Virus record (IMG/VR): IMGVR_UViG_3300011128_000204
Location: 1 to 50,135 of that record
Strand: one strand, 5' to 3'
From: a virus
Length of the DNA: 50,135 nucleotides
In this document: positions 29,870 through 38,299 of the stretch, one piece after another
Layout: each line of letters begins with the position of its first letter
Position numbering within the stretch: position 1 is the stretch's first letter
Made by a program: the position numbers and the translations under genes
Notes under the pieces: model-generated
What the model was told of the DNA's origin: nothing
The model's database searches: none
Seen by the model: the letters and a program-made list of their open reading frames with translations, nothing else

Positions 29870-31303
29870 ATGGCAACTCAAACCGAACGTGACAATGCTA
29901 GAGCCAGAGCTAAAGCTAAAGAGGCTAATAAGCGAAACGAAGAATTTGACAGAAGAGCGCGCAGGCGCGGCGTTCAAGAGAGAACAATAAGGTCGCTTCA
30001 GGATAAGGGCAAGCTTGCCACGTTGTTTGACAGAGCCTCCACCAGCCCTTCTGAGCGAGAGGCTAGAGAGGATAAGCGGGTTTCTGATCTTAAGACGGGT
30101 CGTACTCGCGCTGGCGAAAGGATCTTAGCTGAACGTGGTAAGAAGCGTGATGCTGAGACTAAGGCGCGTGTGGCTAGGGCGGCTCAAGCTGATATTGATA
30201 GAAGATCTGCTGCATCTGGGGCAAGGCTTGAGGCCAAGATGAAAAAAGACGCAGAGAATGCGCGTAAATTAAAGGAAGCAAAGAAGACCCAGAAGGTTGT
30301 TGCTGACTTTACTGGTGAGTCTGGTAAGCGTGCAAGACTTTCTGATGCGAAAAGAAGGGCTGATGCCAACAAGACAATTACCATGTCTCCAGAGGATTTC
30401 GCTAAGGTTCCTTCTGTTCCTCCCGCGAAGAAAAAGCCGGTCACCAAGAGAATGACTGAGGCTGAAGTTAGGGCTATGAAGAGCAGTCCTTTAAACACTA
30501 AGAAGAAGGCCAAGTCTCAAGGCGGCACTGCTCCAGGGATCATGACAAAAAACGCTGGTGTAAAGCCTAAAGCTGCAGCCAAGCCTGCTGCTAAAGCCGA
30601 TTCTAAAAGCACCACCAAGACTTGGAGGGACGTTAAGTCTGTAGCTGCTGCTAAAGCTGCTGGTCTTAAGAATTACACTGGCAGAGATGGCAAGAAGAAA
30701 GCTGCTATTGATGCATCTGAGATTAAGAAGGGCGAGTCTATGACTCAGGCTTTTAATCGCATTCAGGGCAAAACTGCTCGTAAGCCTTCATCCAAAACCA
30801 CCAAGTCCACTACCAACACCACCACCACCACCAAGACACCCAAGAAGGTCGGCGGCATTCGCAGGTTCTTGCTAGGTGATGATGGTAAGTTTGGCGGCGC
30901 TCGTGGCGCGATTGATTTCTTGCCTGGTAAGTCTCGCAAGAAGAAAGAAGACAAGCCTGTCAAGAAGAACATGGGCGGTATGATGAAATCCAAGATGTCA
31001 TCCAAGGGTGGCGCACGCGGTGGACGTAATCCTATGGGCATGAAGAATGGTGGTTTCCCTGACCTAAACAAGGATGGCAAGGTCACACAGGCTGATATTC
31101 TGCAGGGTCGAGGAGTCGTCAAGAAGAAAGCTGGCGGTATGGCCAAGAAGGGTTACGCTAAGGGCGGCATGACCAAAAAGGGATATGCAAATGGTGGTGC
31201 TGTACGATCCAAGATGGCATCCAAGGGTGGTGCATCACGCAAACCCACTAAGCCTCGTGGTGTAGGTGTAGCGAAGCGTGGCTACGGCAAGGCGATGCGA
31301 TAA
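29870..31303 (+). CDS. Lys/Ala-rich virion-associated protein with EF-hand-like loop
   Basis: 477 residues, extremely rich in Lys, Ala, Arg, Ser and Thr, with little hydrophobic core. Low-complexity tracts include a Thr/Lys run (KTTKSTTNTTTTTKTPKK) at about 307-325. Near the C-terminus FPDLNKDGKVTQADIL has the DxNxDGxxxxxD spacing of an EF-hand or dockerin calcium loop, and KKGYAKGG/KKGYANGG repeats follow. AAGGAGAT precedes the start. Such proteins sit between terminase and portal in aquatic phages; function unknown, perhaps internal and DNA-associated. Confidence 0.65.
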   Translation: MATQTERDNARARAKAKEANKRNEEFDRRARRRGVQERTIRSLQDKGKLATLFDRASTSPSEREAREDKRVSDLKTGRTRAGERILAERGKKRDAETKARVARAAQADIDRRSAASGARLEAKMKKDAENARKLKEAKKTQKVVADFTGESGKRARLSDAKRRADANKTITMSPEDFAKVPSVPPAKKKPVTKRMTEAEVRAMKSSPLNTKKKAKSQGGTAPGIMTKNAGVKPKAAAKPAAKADSKSTTKTWRDVKSVAAAKAAGLKNYTGRDGKKKAAIDASEIKKGESMTQAFNRIQGKTARKPSSKTTKSTTNTTTTTKTPKKVGGIRRFLLGDDGKFGGARGAIDFLPGKSRKKKEDKPVKKNMGGMMKSKMSSKGGARGGRNPMGMKNGGFPDLNKDGKVTQADILQGRGVVKKKAGGMAKKGYAKGGMTKKGYANGGAVRSKMASKGGASRKPTKPRGVGVAKRGYGKAMR

Positions 31304-31758
31304 TGCCTGCTCCTCTTGCGCTTTTCCCTATAATCACGTTTATCGCCAAGAAAGGTGTTGAGGCTGCGGTCAAGAAGTACGGCAAGACTGCGGTTAAGAA
31401 GGCGCAAGATGCGTCTAAGAACCAGCCTACGCCCAAGTACATGAAGGATCAGAAGGGTCCGTCTATTGCTGAAAAAGAGAAGGCTGCTACTGTTGCACGC
31501 AAAACTCGCAACCGTGTTGGCGCTGGCACAGTGGCTGTTGGTGCTGGTCTTTACGGTATTGACAAACTTGCACGGGCTGCTGGTAACTATGAGCGTGAAA
31601 GGCAGAAGACTAATAAGGCTAATAGTGAAAAACCTGTCAATAAATCTAATGGCGGTATGCTAAACTCCCCCGCCGCTGTTAAACGCCGCTCTGGTGCTGC
31701 AGTAAAGGGTTTTAATAAAGGTGGTATGGCCACAAAATGGGAATCTAAGTGGGGATAG
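31303..31758 (+). CDS. Small basic protein with hydrophobic segment
   Basis: 151 residues. The N-terminus (MPAPLALFPIITFIAKKGVE) and residues about 72-88 (VGAGTVAVGAGLYGID) are hydrophobic; the rest is basic. The C-terminal NGGM, KGFNKGGMATKWESKWG resembles the glycine-lysine repeats of the gene before. It shares its first base with the stop of the previous gene and overlaps the next. Structural or membrane-active role inferred. Confidence 0.58.
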   Translation: MPAPLALFPIITFIAKKGVEAAVKKYGKTAVKKAQDASKNQPTPKYMKDQKGPSIAEKEKAATVARKTRNRVGAGTVAVGAGLYGIDKLARAAGNYERERQKTNKANSEKPVNKSNGGMLNSPAAVKRRSGAAVKGFNKGGMATKWESKWG

Positions 31759-32588
31759 AAGACTTACTAGACGATATCTCTGCCGAAGAAGCCCGTGCCG
31801 CATCTGAGGCTATGGCTGATATTGAGTTTGATAATGAAATTCAAACTCGCCTGCCTGAAGATCTTCGTTATGGCGGTCTTTACGGTCTAATTCCTTATCT
31901 TGGCATGCAAGGCCAAGGTGATCAGGAAGGGTCACAAGGTCGCCGTGCCGTTATCAAACCCAAAGGTATGCCGCGCCGTGGCGAGAAACAAAAGATATCA
32001 ACAACTGCTGGTTCGTATTATTTGCCATACGCAGATGCTGATAGCATTGCTAATAGTATAGATCAATACATGGGTCTTGATTTCTATCAAGGCTCTTACC
32101 CCCAACCTGATGAGATTAGATACTTTCAAGGAGCATCACCAATATTAGAAGAGTTGGAGTTATTGGATGGATATTTTGGTTTAGATAATACGGCAACCAC
32201 CATCAATCATGAACTTTTTCATAGAGGCCAAAATTTGCCTTTTTTGGAAGATATGCTTAAAGATATAAATGCAAAAATGAATCTCGCTGACCGCAACTCT
32301 TTTGAGGGTGGTCTTGAGTACAACAAACTAGAAGACGAAGAATTTAGGCTCAACGATCTTATTAATTTGGCTAGAGGCCACTACTACTTGGATGCTTTGG
32401 ATGAAAGGCGACCAGAACTTGACCGAAGACGTTTAATGGAGCTTGAGACTCTACAGGATGACATTAAAAATTATTTAACACCAGAGAAGCAAGAAGAATT
32501 AGGTGTTAGACTCCCCACTCCTGCAGCAAAGCCAAGAACTCCAGGGTTGATGGAAAGGCTTGAGGATTACGCAAAGGACATTTTTTAA
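31749..32588 (+). CDS. Putative zinc metallopeptidase (HExxH)
   Basis: 279 residues from a GTG that overlaps the previous gene by 10 bases. The sequence TTINHELFHRGQNL contains His154-Glu155-Leu-Phe-His158, an HExxH zinc-binding motif in a helix preceded by a strand, the layout of zincin peptidases. A third ligand is not certain; candidates lie in the helix with NRDSFEGGLEYNKLEDEE-type residues downstream. Its place between terminase and portal would suit a protease for head maturation or virion-associated cleavage. The motif is short and chance is possible. Confidence 0.5.
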   Translation: MGIEDLLDDISAEEARAASEAMADIEFDNEIQTRLPEDLRYGGLYGLIPYLGMQGQGDQEGSQGRRAVIKPKGMPRRGEKQKISTTAGSYYLPYADADSIANSIDQYMGLDFYQGSYPQPDEIRYFQGASPILEELELLDGYFGLDNTATTINHELFHRGQNLPFLEDMLKDINAKMNLADRNSFEGGLEYNKLEDEEFRLNDLINLARGHYYLDALDERRPELDRRRLMELETLQDDIKNYLTPEKQEELGVRLPTPAAKPRTPGLMERLEDYAKDIF

Positions 32589-32600
32589 AAGGAAAAGCAA

Positions 32601-33278
32601 ATGCCTTACCTTCAAAGCAACATCCCACACTTTAAGTGTTGGATAAGAAGGGAATACACAACCAATCACGAGCGATACCATGGAGAGTTTCTACACGCCA
32701 TGGTCATTGCTGTCACTACAATGCCTACCAGGTGTCTGAGTTTTCAGGTTATCTTCACTGGGTGTGAATCGGATGACGATGAGAACGAACCAAATATCCA
32801 CGGCGGTGCAATGTGGGCGAGAATGCCTATCACCGCTCTTGTTGGCGACACGCCGTTTGAGGAATGGCCAGAGCCTATGGCGGTACATGATGCCCAGCCT
32901 TGGGATTGTTCTTCTCGCACTCACTCCGTTTATGTTCTAGATCGAGCAACGCCATGTCCATGGCTGGCGAAGATTGATGGTAATTTTTACCCCGCCAAGT
33001 ATATGTTCACGGTAGATTATACTGACAATGAGATAGCAGATGATCCTGCACAGCACAAGCAGTCGCATGTGATGGAGTTACTTGATGCTGGCGAGTGGAC
33101 TGGAAATATAGTAGCGTTGCCAAATAACAGGGTAAGGGTTACACATCCAGCTTGGTTTGAGACAGGAGAGGGCGCACCTGACTTTAAGCCATCTCAGCAT
33201 GTTCATTACAGCAAGTCTGATTTAGATTACACTTTGGATGTTAATCGCATATTTAATAATCTGTACGCAGAAGAGTAA
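32601..33278 (+). CDS. Conserved aquatic-phage protein, unknown
   Basis: 225 residues. Distinctive blocks: MPYLQSNIPHFKCWIRREY, NIHGGAMWARMPITAL, AQPWDCSSRTHSVYVL, KYMFTVDYTDNEIADDPAQH and ALPNNRVRVTHPAWF. I know this family from cyanophage-like and other aquatic phage genomes, where it lies near terminase or portal genes; no biochemical role is known to me. Many conserved Trp, His and Cys residues suggest a folded enzyme or metal-binding protein rather than a scaffold. Confidence 0.7.
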   Translation: MPYLQSNIPHFKCWIRREYTTNHERYHGEFLHAMVIAVTTMPTRCLSFQVIFTGCESDDDENEPNIHGGAMWARMPITALVGDTPFEEWPEPMAVHDAQPWDCSSRTHSVYVLDRATPCPWLAKIDGNFYPAKYMFTVDYTDNEIADDPAQHKQSHVMELLDAGEWTGNIVALPNNRVRVTHPAWFETGEGAPDFKPSQHVHYSKSDLDYTLDVNRIFNNLYAEE

Positions 33279-33281
33279 GTT

Positions 33282-35837
33282 ATGGCAATTGAACGTGGCG
33301 TAGATGACATAGACATCGATGAGTTGGATATTGAAGACAACTCAAAAGAAATCCTTATATCAGATGAGTCTGAAGATGATTTAATCCCATCACTGTTTGA
33401 CGGCATAGAGGATGGCGATGAGTCAATTCTAGAAGACGGCACTATGGTCTTTGGCGAAGGCGATCTTGGTGAAGATATGCCGCTTCCATTTACTGCAAAC
33501 CTTGCTGATGAACTTGATAAGCAGGAGCTTGGAGAAATCTACAGCGACTGTATGAGCGCAATTGAGGACGATAAGTCTTCTCGTAAAGAGTGGATGGACC
33601 AGTACACTGAGGGATTGAAGTTCCTTGGCATGAAGTTTGAGAACCGTACTGAGCCATTTGATGGCGCTTCTGGTGTTGTACACCCCCTTCTTGCTGAGTC
33701 TGTCACACAGTTCCAAGCCCAAGCTTACAAAGAGATGTTACCGTCTGGCGGTCCCGTTAAGACCATGGTTATTGGTATGGGTACGCCGCAGACTGATCTA
33801 CAGGCTGCTCGTGTGCAAGAGTACATGAACTACATGATCACTCAGGAGATGAAGGAATACGATCCTGAGACTGACCAGATGCTTTTCTATTTACCCTTGT
33901 CTGGTAGTGCGTTCCGCAAAGTACACTTTGACCCTGCGCTAGGCCGTCCTGTCTCGCGCTTTATCCCATCTGAGAAGTTGATTGTGCCTTATGGTACAAC
34001 CAGTTTAGACAGCGCAGTTCGTATCACGCATGTAATTGACATGTCGATGAACGATGTACGCAAGCTTCAAGAGTCTGGCTTTTACAGAAAGACTAATAAG
34101 GGCATGAGCGATGACAGTGGCTCATATGGTTCTTCAGATGAAGTAGAGGAAGAGATTGATGAGTTACAGGGCGTTAAGCCTTCTGGCAGTTCAAGCGACT
34201 ACGAGTGTGAGTTGTTTGAAATGCACGTTGAGATGGACATCGCAGGTTATGAAGACCTGAATGCTCAAGGTGAAGAGACAGGCATTAAGCTTCCTTACAT
34301 CGTCACTCTTTCGCCTAAGCACTCTACGATTCTTTCTATTCGTAGGAATTATGCACAAGCCGATATGATGCGTAAGCGCATCGATTACTTTGTGCATTAC
34401 AAGTTTTTACCAGGTGTAGGTTTCTACGGCTTTGGTTTGACCCATATGATTGGTGGGTTGTCACAAGCTTCTACTTCTATTCTGCGTCAGTTAATCGATG
34501 CAGGCACGCTGGCTAACTTACCTGCAGGATTTAAGGCCAGAGGCATACGGATTCGTGATAACGATGTACCGTTACAGCCTGGTGAGTTTAGAGACATGGA
34601 TGCACCTGGCGGGTCACTGCGTGATGCGTTGATGCCATTGCCGTTCAAAGAGCCAAGCCAGACGCTACTACAGCTACTGGGTATGTTGGTTGAGGCTGGT
34701 CGCAGGTTTGCTTCTGTTGGTGATATGCAGGTTGGTGATGGTAACCAACAAGCGCCGGTAGGCACCACGATTGCTCTTCTTGAGAAGGGTAGCCGTGTTA
34801 TGAGTTCTATTCACAAGCGCATGCACTACAGCCAGCGAATTGAGTTTAACTTGTTGGCGCAGGTCATCAAAAACTCTCCTGTCAAAGCCTACCCATACAT
34901 GATTGCCAGTGGGCAACAACAGTTGATGGCACAGGACTTTGATGATCGTATTGATATCATTCCTGTATCTGATCCCAATATCTTCTCTATGAGCCAGCGC
35001 GTCATGCTTGCCCAAGAGATGATGCAGATGGTTCAGACAAACCCGCAAATACACGGCCCACAGGGTATGTATGAGGCGTATCGCCGTATGTATGAGGCTA
35101 TGGGTGTACAGCAAATTGAACAGCTTTTACCACCTCCTCCGCAGCCACAACCTGTATCTGCAGCTATGGAGAACTCTGGTTTCTTGCAGGGACAGCCTGC
35201 ACAGGCGTTTGCCGATCAAGATCATGATGCACACATTAAGTCTCACTTGTTATTGCTTAAGTCGCCCATTGTTGCCATGGCTCCTCCTGGTCAGCAGCAA
35301 GCTTTAGCTATGATTCAAGCTCACATCTACCAGCACATTGACTTCAAGGCGCGTGAGATGGCACAGCAAGATCCTGAAGTAATGCAGATGCAGCAACAGA
35401 TTCAGCAGATTCAGCAACAGGCCCAGATTGACCCAATGATGCAGCAGCAAGTTCAAATGCAGGTACAGCAGATGCAGCAGCAGATGCAGGCGATTATGGA
35501 AGATAAGGTTGCTCAAACTACGGTTGAGTTGCTTAATGAGCTTGAAGAAGAATTGCAAATTGGTCAGGAAGAAGATCCTTTAGTTGATCTTCGTAGAGAA
35601 GAGCTTGGCTTGAAGGACAAGGACATTGACCGCAAGGCTCAAGAGGCCCAGCAGCGTATCAAGCTAGAGGGCGATAGGATTGATAATAATGTTGATTTGG
35701 GCCAAGATCGCTTGGCTCTGCAAGAGCAGACTGCCAATATGAAGGATGATGTTGCCAGAGAGCGTATTGATTTACAGCGTTCTGCACAGATGGCAAAGAC
35801 GGCAGAAAATATGGCCAAAAACTTCTTTGGCAATTAG
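33282..35837 (+). CDS. Portal protein
   Basis: 851 residues, in the size range of P22-type portals. After an acidic N-terminus, EWMDQYTEGLKFLGMKFENR, PFDGASGVVHPLLAESVTQF and QAYKEMLP are typical portal wing motifs; DYFVHYKFLPGVGFYGFGL and GTTIALLEKGSRVMSSIHKR are likewise characteristic. The C-terminal 150 residues are rich in Gln and Met (QQIQQIQQQAQ), forming a long helix, the barrel seen in P22 portal. Twelve copies would form the DNA channel at the capsid vertex and dock terminase. Confidence 0.92.
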   Translation: MAIERGVDDIDIDELDIEDNSKEILISDESEDDLIPSLFDGIEDGDESILEDGTMVFGEGDLGEDMPLPFTANLADELDKQELGEIYSDCMSAIEDDKSSRKEWMDQYTEGLKFLGMKFENRTEPFDGASGVVHPLLAESVTQFQAQAYKEMLPSGGPVKTMVIGMGTPQTDLQAARVQEYMNYMITQEMKEYDPETDQMLFYLPLSGSAFRKVHFDPALGRPVSRFIPSEKLIVPYGTTSLDSAVRITHVIDMSMNDVRKLQESGFYRKTNKGMSDDSGSYGSSDEVEEEIDELQGVKPSGSSSDYECELFEMHVEMDIAGYEDLNAQGEETGIKLPYIVTLSPKHSTILSIRRNYAQADMMRKRIDYFVHYKFLPGVGFYGFGLTHMIGGLSQASTSILRQLIDAGTLANLPAGFKARGIRIRDNDVPLQPGEFRDMDAPGGSLRDALMPLPFKEPSQTLLQLLGMLVEAGRRFASVGDMQVGDGNQQAPVGTTIALLEKGSRVMSSIHKRMHYSQRIEFNLLAQVIKNSPVKAYPYMIASGQQQLMAQDFDDRIDIIPVSDPNIFSMSQRVMLAQEMMQMVQTNPQIHGPQGMYEAYRRMYEAMGVQQIEQLLPPPPQPQPVSAAMENSGFLQGQPAQAFADQDHDAHIKSHLLLLKSPIVAMAPPGQQQALAMIQAHIYQHIDFKAREMAQQDPEVMQMQQQIQQIQQQAQIDPMMQQQVQMQVQQMQQQMQAIMEDKVAQTTVELLNELEEELQIGQEEDPLVDLRREELGLKDKDIDRKAQEAQQRIKLEGDRIDNNVDLGQDRLALQEQTANMKDDVARERIDLQRSAQMAKTAENMAKNFFGN

Positions 35838-35848
35838 GAGAAACACTT

Positions 35849-36103
35849 ATGAGTTCAGTAAGACAAAAGATGGCTGCGGTACAGAAAGCGCAGAACAAAC
35901 AGTTTGAAGCAGACAAGCGTGGGTTCCTACCCCTTCAAGAGCCTACAGCAACGCTTAAGCCTTTGGTTGAAGAGGTTGAAGAGGTTGCGCCAGAGGTTGA
36001 AGAAACCACCCCAGCCCCTGAAAAGCCAAAAACTACAAAAACTGCAAAAACTACAAAAACTGCAAAAACTAAAAAACCAGCACCTAAAGGTAAGAAGTCA
36101 TGA
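35849..36103 (+). CDS. Small Lys/Thr-Pro protein
   Basis: 84 residues: a helical basic N-terminus (MSSVRQKMAAVQKAQNKQFE), an acidic middle (EEVEEVAPEVEE) and a C-terminus of KTTKTA repeats encoded by a 9-base tandem repeat. GGAG precedes the start. Such low-complexity tails suggest a disordered protein that contacts nucleic acid or a partner. No family recognised. Confidence 0.58.
   Translation: MSSVRQKMAAVQKAQNKQFEADKRGFLPLQEPTATLKPLVEEVEEVAPEVEETTPAPEKPKTTKTAKTTKTAKTKKPAPKGKKS
36029..36070 (+). repeat. 9-base coding tandem repeat
   Basis: Four and two-thirds units of AAAACTRCA in frame (AAA-ACT-ACA alternating with AAA-ACT-GCA), giving the Lys-Thr-Thr/Lys-Thr-Ala tail of the 84-residue protein. 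Copy number could vary between related phages. Confidence 0.8.
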
Positions 36104-36294
36104 TTAAGCGACAAACAAGTTTTCCACAGCCTAAAGTAACCGACAGCCAAGTATCTTATAAAGATCAAGGCACTGTTAAGTACGCTAAGGCTGAGACTAT
36201 TGCTACTCCAGGCAAGCCTGCTCCTTATGGTGCTGGTGAAATGCGTGGCACTGGCGCAGCACTGCGCGGCAAGAAGTTCTCAGGCATCAGTTAG
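36100..36294 (+). CDS. Small protein, MRGTGAALRGKKF type
   Basis: 64 residues ending GEMRGTGAALRGKKFSGIS. The C-terminal motif M-R-G-x-G-A-A-x-x-G-x-x-F is common to small proteins between portal and scaffold genes of aquatic phages. The start overlaps the previous stop in an ATGA. Unknown role, possibly a minor head protein. Confidence 0.6.
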   Translation: MIKRQTSFPQPKVTDSQVSYKDQGTVKYAKAETIATPGKPAPYGAGEMRGTGAALRGKKFSGIS

Positions 36295-36314
36295 GCGCGT
36301 ATCAAGGATTAGTT

Positions 36315-37658
36315 ATGGAAATTAATTTAGGTGACTTAGGCATATCCCCAGAAATGCTGCGTAAATTTCAAGAGAATTACGGAAAAGGAATAGCTGCGCC
36401 AAAGAAAGTAAAGAAGACAAAAAAGGCTGCGCCGAAAAAACCTGCTGGCAGAAGACGGGGTCAGCCTGTTGGTGGTAGGGGTATTGATGTTAAAGCGCCT
36501 AAGCCTGTAGCGGCTATAAAACCTCCCAAGCCTAAGCCTGGTCGCAGAAGAACTAGGGTGGAGATAGAAGCGCCCGAAACTGTTCGCTTTGGTCGCAAGG
36601 GAACAAAAAGCGCCCGTCCTGTAGGCAAAGCGCCTGTAGCACCCAAAGCACCTGTAGTTGCTAAAAAAACTGTAGCGCCCAAGGCACCTAAGCTTCCTAC
36701 GTCTGGCGGCAGTGGTGGAATTGTGGCTTCTCAAGAATCCCGTGACTGGACGGCAGCTATTGAAGCAAGCGATTTATATCCTGAAATACAATCCGCCAAC
36801 CAAGCCTTGAACAAATATGTAAAAGAAAAACATGGTAACAGTCAAAACTCCGCACAGTCTGATCCAGCCTATCAAAAGATGGTAAAAGACTTGTTTGCGC
36901 TTCAAGATCAAGCGGCAGGCGGTGGCAGCATGCCTAGAACAGGACAGCCTGGAGGCCCACAACCTGGAACAGGCACGGTTCCAGATGATTATGATTATGG
37001 CAGTGGTGGCGGATCTTTCGAGTCGGCTTATATCGATTGGATGGAGTCTGAGCCGAAAGCGCCACCAGTACGAAGAGGAATGTCATCAGCCTCTAAATCA
37101 TATAAAGAACAGAAAAAACAATACGCAACAGATCTTGAAGCATGGAAAGCAAGTAAGCCAGCAAGGGCAACGTACAGCGCACCTGCGCCAACTGCGCCAA
37201 CTGCACCTGCGCCAACTACTGCCCCAATAGCGCCTCCGCAACCCCCTATGCCAGACAAGTTTGAGGGAAGGTATGTTCCACAAGCATCAATACTTGGTAC
37301 GCCAGACATGTCGATATCAAGTAACATCGTTGGTCAGTCATATGACCCAAGCTTTGCTGAAAGTTTTAAACAACCACCACAACCACCTGGCAGTACTTTT
37401 GGTGGGTATGGGGGGCAAGCGCCTATGCAGGCATTGAATCCATACGCAGGTATGGCTCAAAACAATCCGCAGCCTACTGACTTCTTCCCAACATACATCC
37501 CAAGACCTGCGCCTGTTTATGAGCCGCTTCCAGATCAAGGCAATACTCAATCAGACGCTCAACCTGTAATGGATCAACAAAGCCAAAAACCTTTGCTTAG
37601 TCAGAATCCAGGTAGCAGCAGGTACGGTGCCGATGGGATTAGGACGTATAGAAGATAA
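36315..37658 (+). CDS. Pro/Ala/Lys-rich disordered virion-associated protein
   Basis: 447 residues. The first 120 are basic with repeated PKK, PKP and RRR segments; a short ordered part (about 135-190) with DWTAAIEASDLYPEIQSANQ follows; the rest is Pro/Gln/Ala-rich (APTAPTAPAPTTAPIAPPQP). No catalytic motif. It resembles the other low-complexity proteins near the portal and is probably an internal or minor structural component. A long antisense open frame overlaps it but lacks a ribosome site. Confidence 0.58.
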   Translation: MEINLGDLGISPEMLRKFQENYGKGIAAPKKVKKTKKAAPKKPAGRRRGQPVGGRGIDVKAPKPVAAIKPPKPKPGRRRTRVEIEAPETVRFGRKGTKSARPVGKAPVAPKAPVVAKKTVAPKAPKLPTSGGSGGIVASQESRDWTAAIEASDLYPEIQSANQALNKYVKEKHGNSQNSAQSDPAYQKMVKDLFALQDQAAGGGSMPRTGQPGGPQPGTGTVPDDYDYGSGGGSFESAYIDWMESEPKAPPVRRGMSSASKSYKEQKKQYATDLEAWKASKPARATYSAPAPTAPTAPAPTTAPIAPPQPPMPDKFEGRYVPQASILGTPDMSISSNIVGQSYDPSFAESFKQPPQPPGSTFGGYGGQAPMQALNPYAGMAQNNPQPTDFFPTYIPRPAPVYEPLPDQGNTQSDAQPVMDQQSQKPLLSQNPGSSRYGADGIRTYRR

Positions 37659-37859
37659 ATGGATTCAATATCTTTAGCGGCATACATATACAAAAAGCTT
37701 AATCAATTTGAGGAAGCTCACGTTGACTACATAACATCTGGCCATGTTAAGGACATGGAGGACTACAAGTTTGCAATGGGTGAATTATCGATGCTTCGCA
37801 CCCTGCGTGATGAACTAAAAGAAGCGTTGCAGATTGAAGGAGATTCCCTCGATGAGTGA
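37659..37859 (+). CDS. Small helical protein, unknown
   Basis: 66 residues, helical (LAAYIYKKLNQFEEAHVDYI..., LSMLRTLRDELKEALQIEGD). The start directly follows the previous stop (TAAATG) and the end overlaps the co-chaperonin start by 8 bases. Short helical proteins of this kind precede capsid genes in several aquatic phages; role unknown. Confidence 0.6.
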   Translation: MDSISLAAYIYKKLNQFEEAHVDYITSGHVKDMEDYKFAMGELSMLRTLRDELKEALQIEGDSLDE

Positions 37860-38292
37860 TCTATTATTAGATACCGTCGCAAAACCGTCCGTATTGGGCG
37901 CATATGTGAGTGAAGAAGAGAAGGTATTAGACCCTTCTGTGCTAGACAAGTCCTTGGTTGAAAGAATGCCAAACCCTTCTGGGTATCGTTTATTGGTCCT
38001 CCCTTACAAAGGTAAAGGTACGACTGATGGTGGTATTCAATTAATCCAATCTACGTTAGATAAAGAAAATCTAGCTACATCTGTTTGTTATGTAATGAAA
38101 ATGGGGCCATTGGCTTACAAAGATTACGACAAGTTTGGTGATGAGCCTTGGTGTAAAAAAGGCGATTGGGTTCTTATTGGTCGTTATGCAGGCTCAAGAT
38201 TCTCTTTAGAAGATGATCATGAAGTCCGCATCATTAACGACGATGAAGTTATTGGAACTATTCTTAATCCAGATGACATTAAGTCTGCATAG
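37852..38292 (+). CDS. GroES-like co-chaperonin
   Basis: 146 residues from the ATG at 37,852, which follows GAAGGAG by eight bases; a longer frame from a TTG at 37,834 would include the ribosome site itself. After an N-terminal extension of about 35 residues, PSGYRLLVLPYKGKGTTDGG, IQLI (the GroES mobile loop with its GGI), VMKMGPLAYKD, WCKKGDWVLIGRYAGSRF and VRIINDDEVIGTI follow the Cpn10 fold. Phage co-chaperonins (T4 gp31 in function) help the host chaperonin fold the capsid protein. It lies two genes upstream of the scaffold-capsid set, which fits. Confidence 0.85.
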   Translation: MSDLLLDTVAKPSVLGAYVSEEEKVLDPSVLDKSLVERMPNPSGYRLLVLPYKGKGTTDGGIQLIQSTLDKENLATSVCYVMKMGPLAYKDYDKFGDEPWCKKGDWVLIGRYAGSRFSLEDDHEVRIINDDEVIGTILNPDDIKSA

Positions 38293-38299
38293 GTGAAAT

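Noticed and set aside
36336-36734. 132-codon minus-strand frame opposite the Pro-rich protein
   Set aside because: Compositional shadow (Arg/Ser/Phe-rich) of Lys/Pro codons; no ribosome site or family features.
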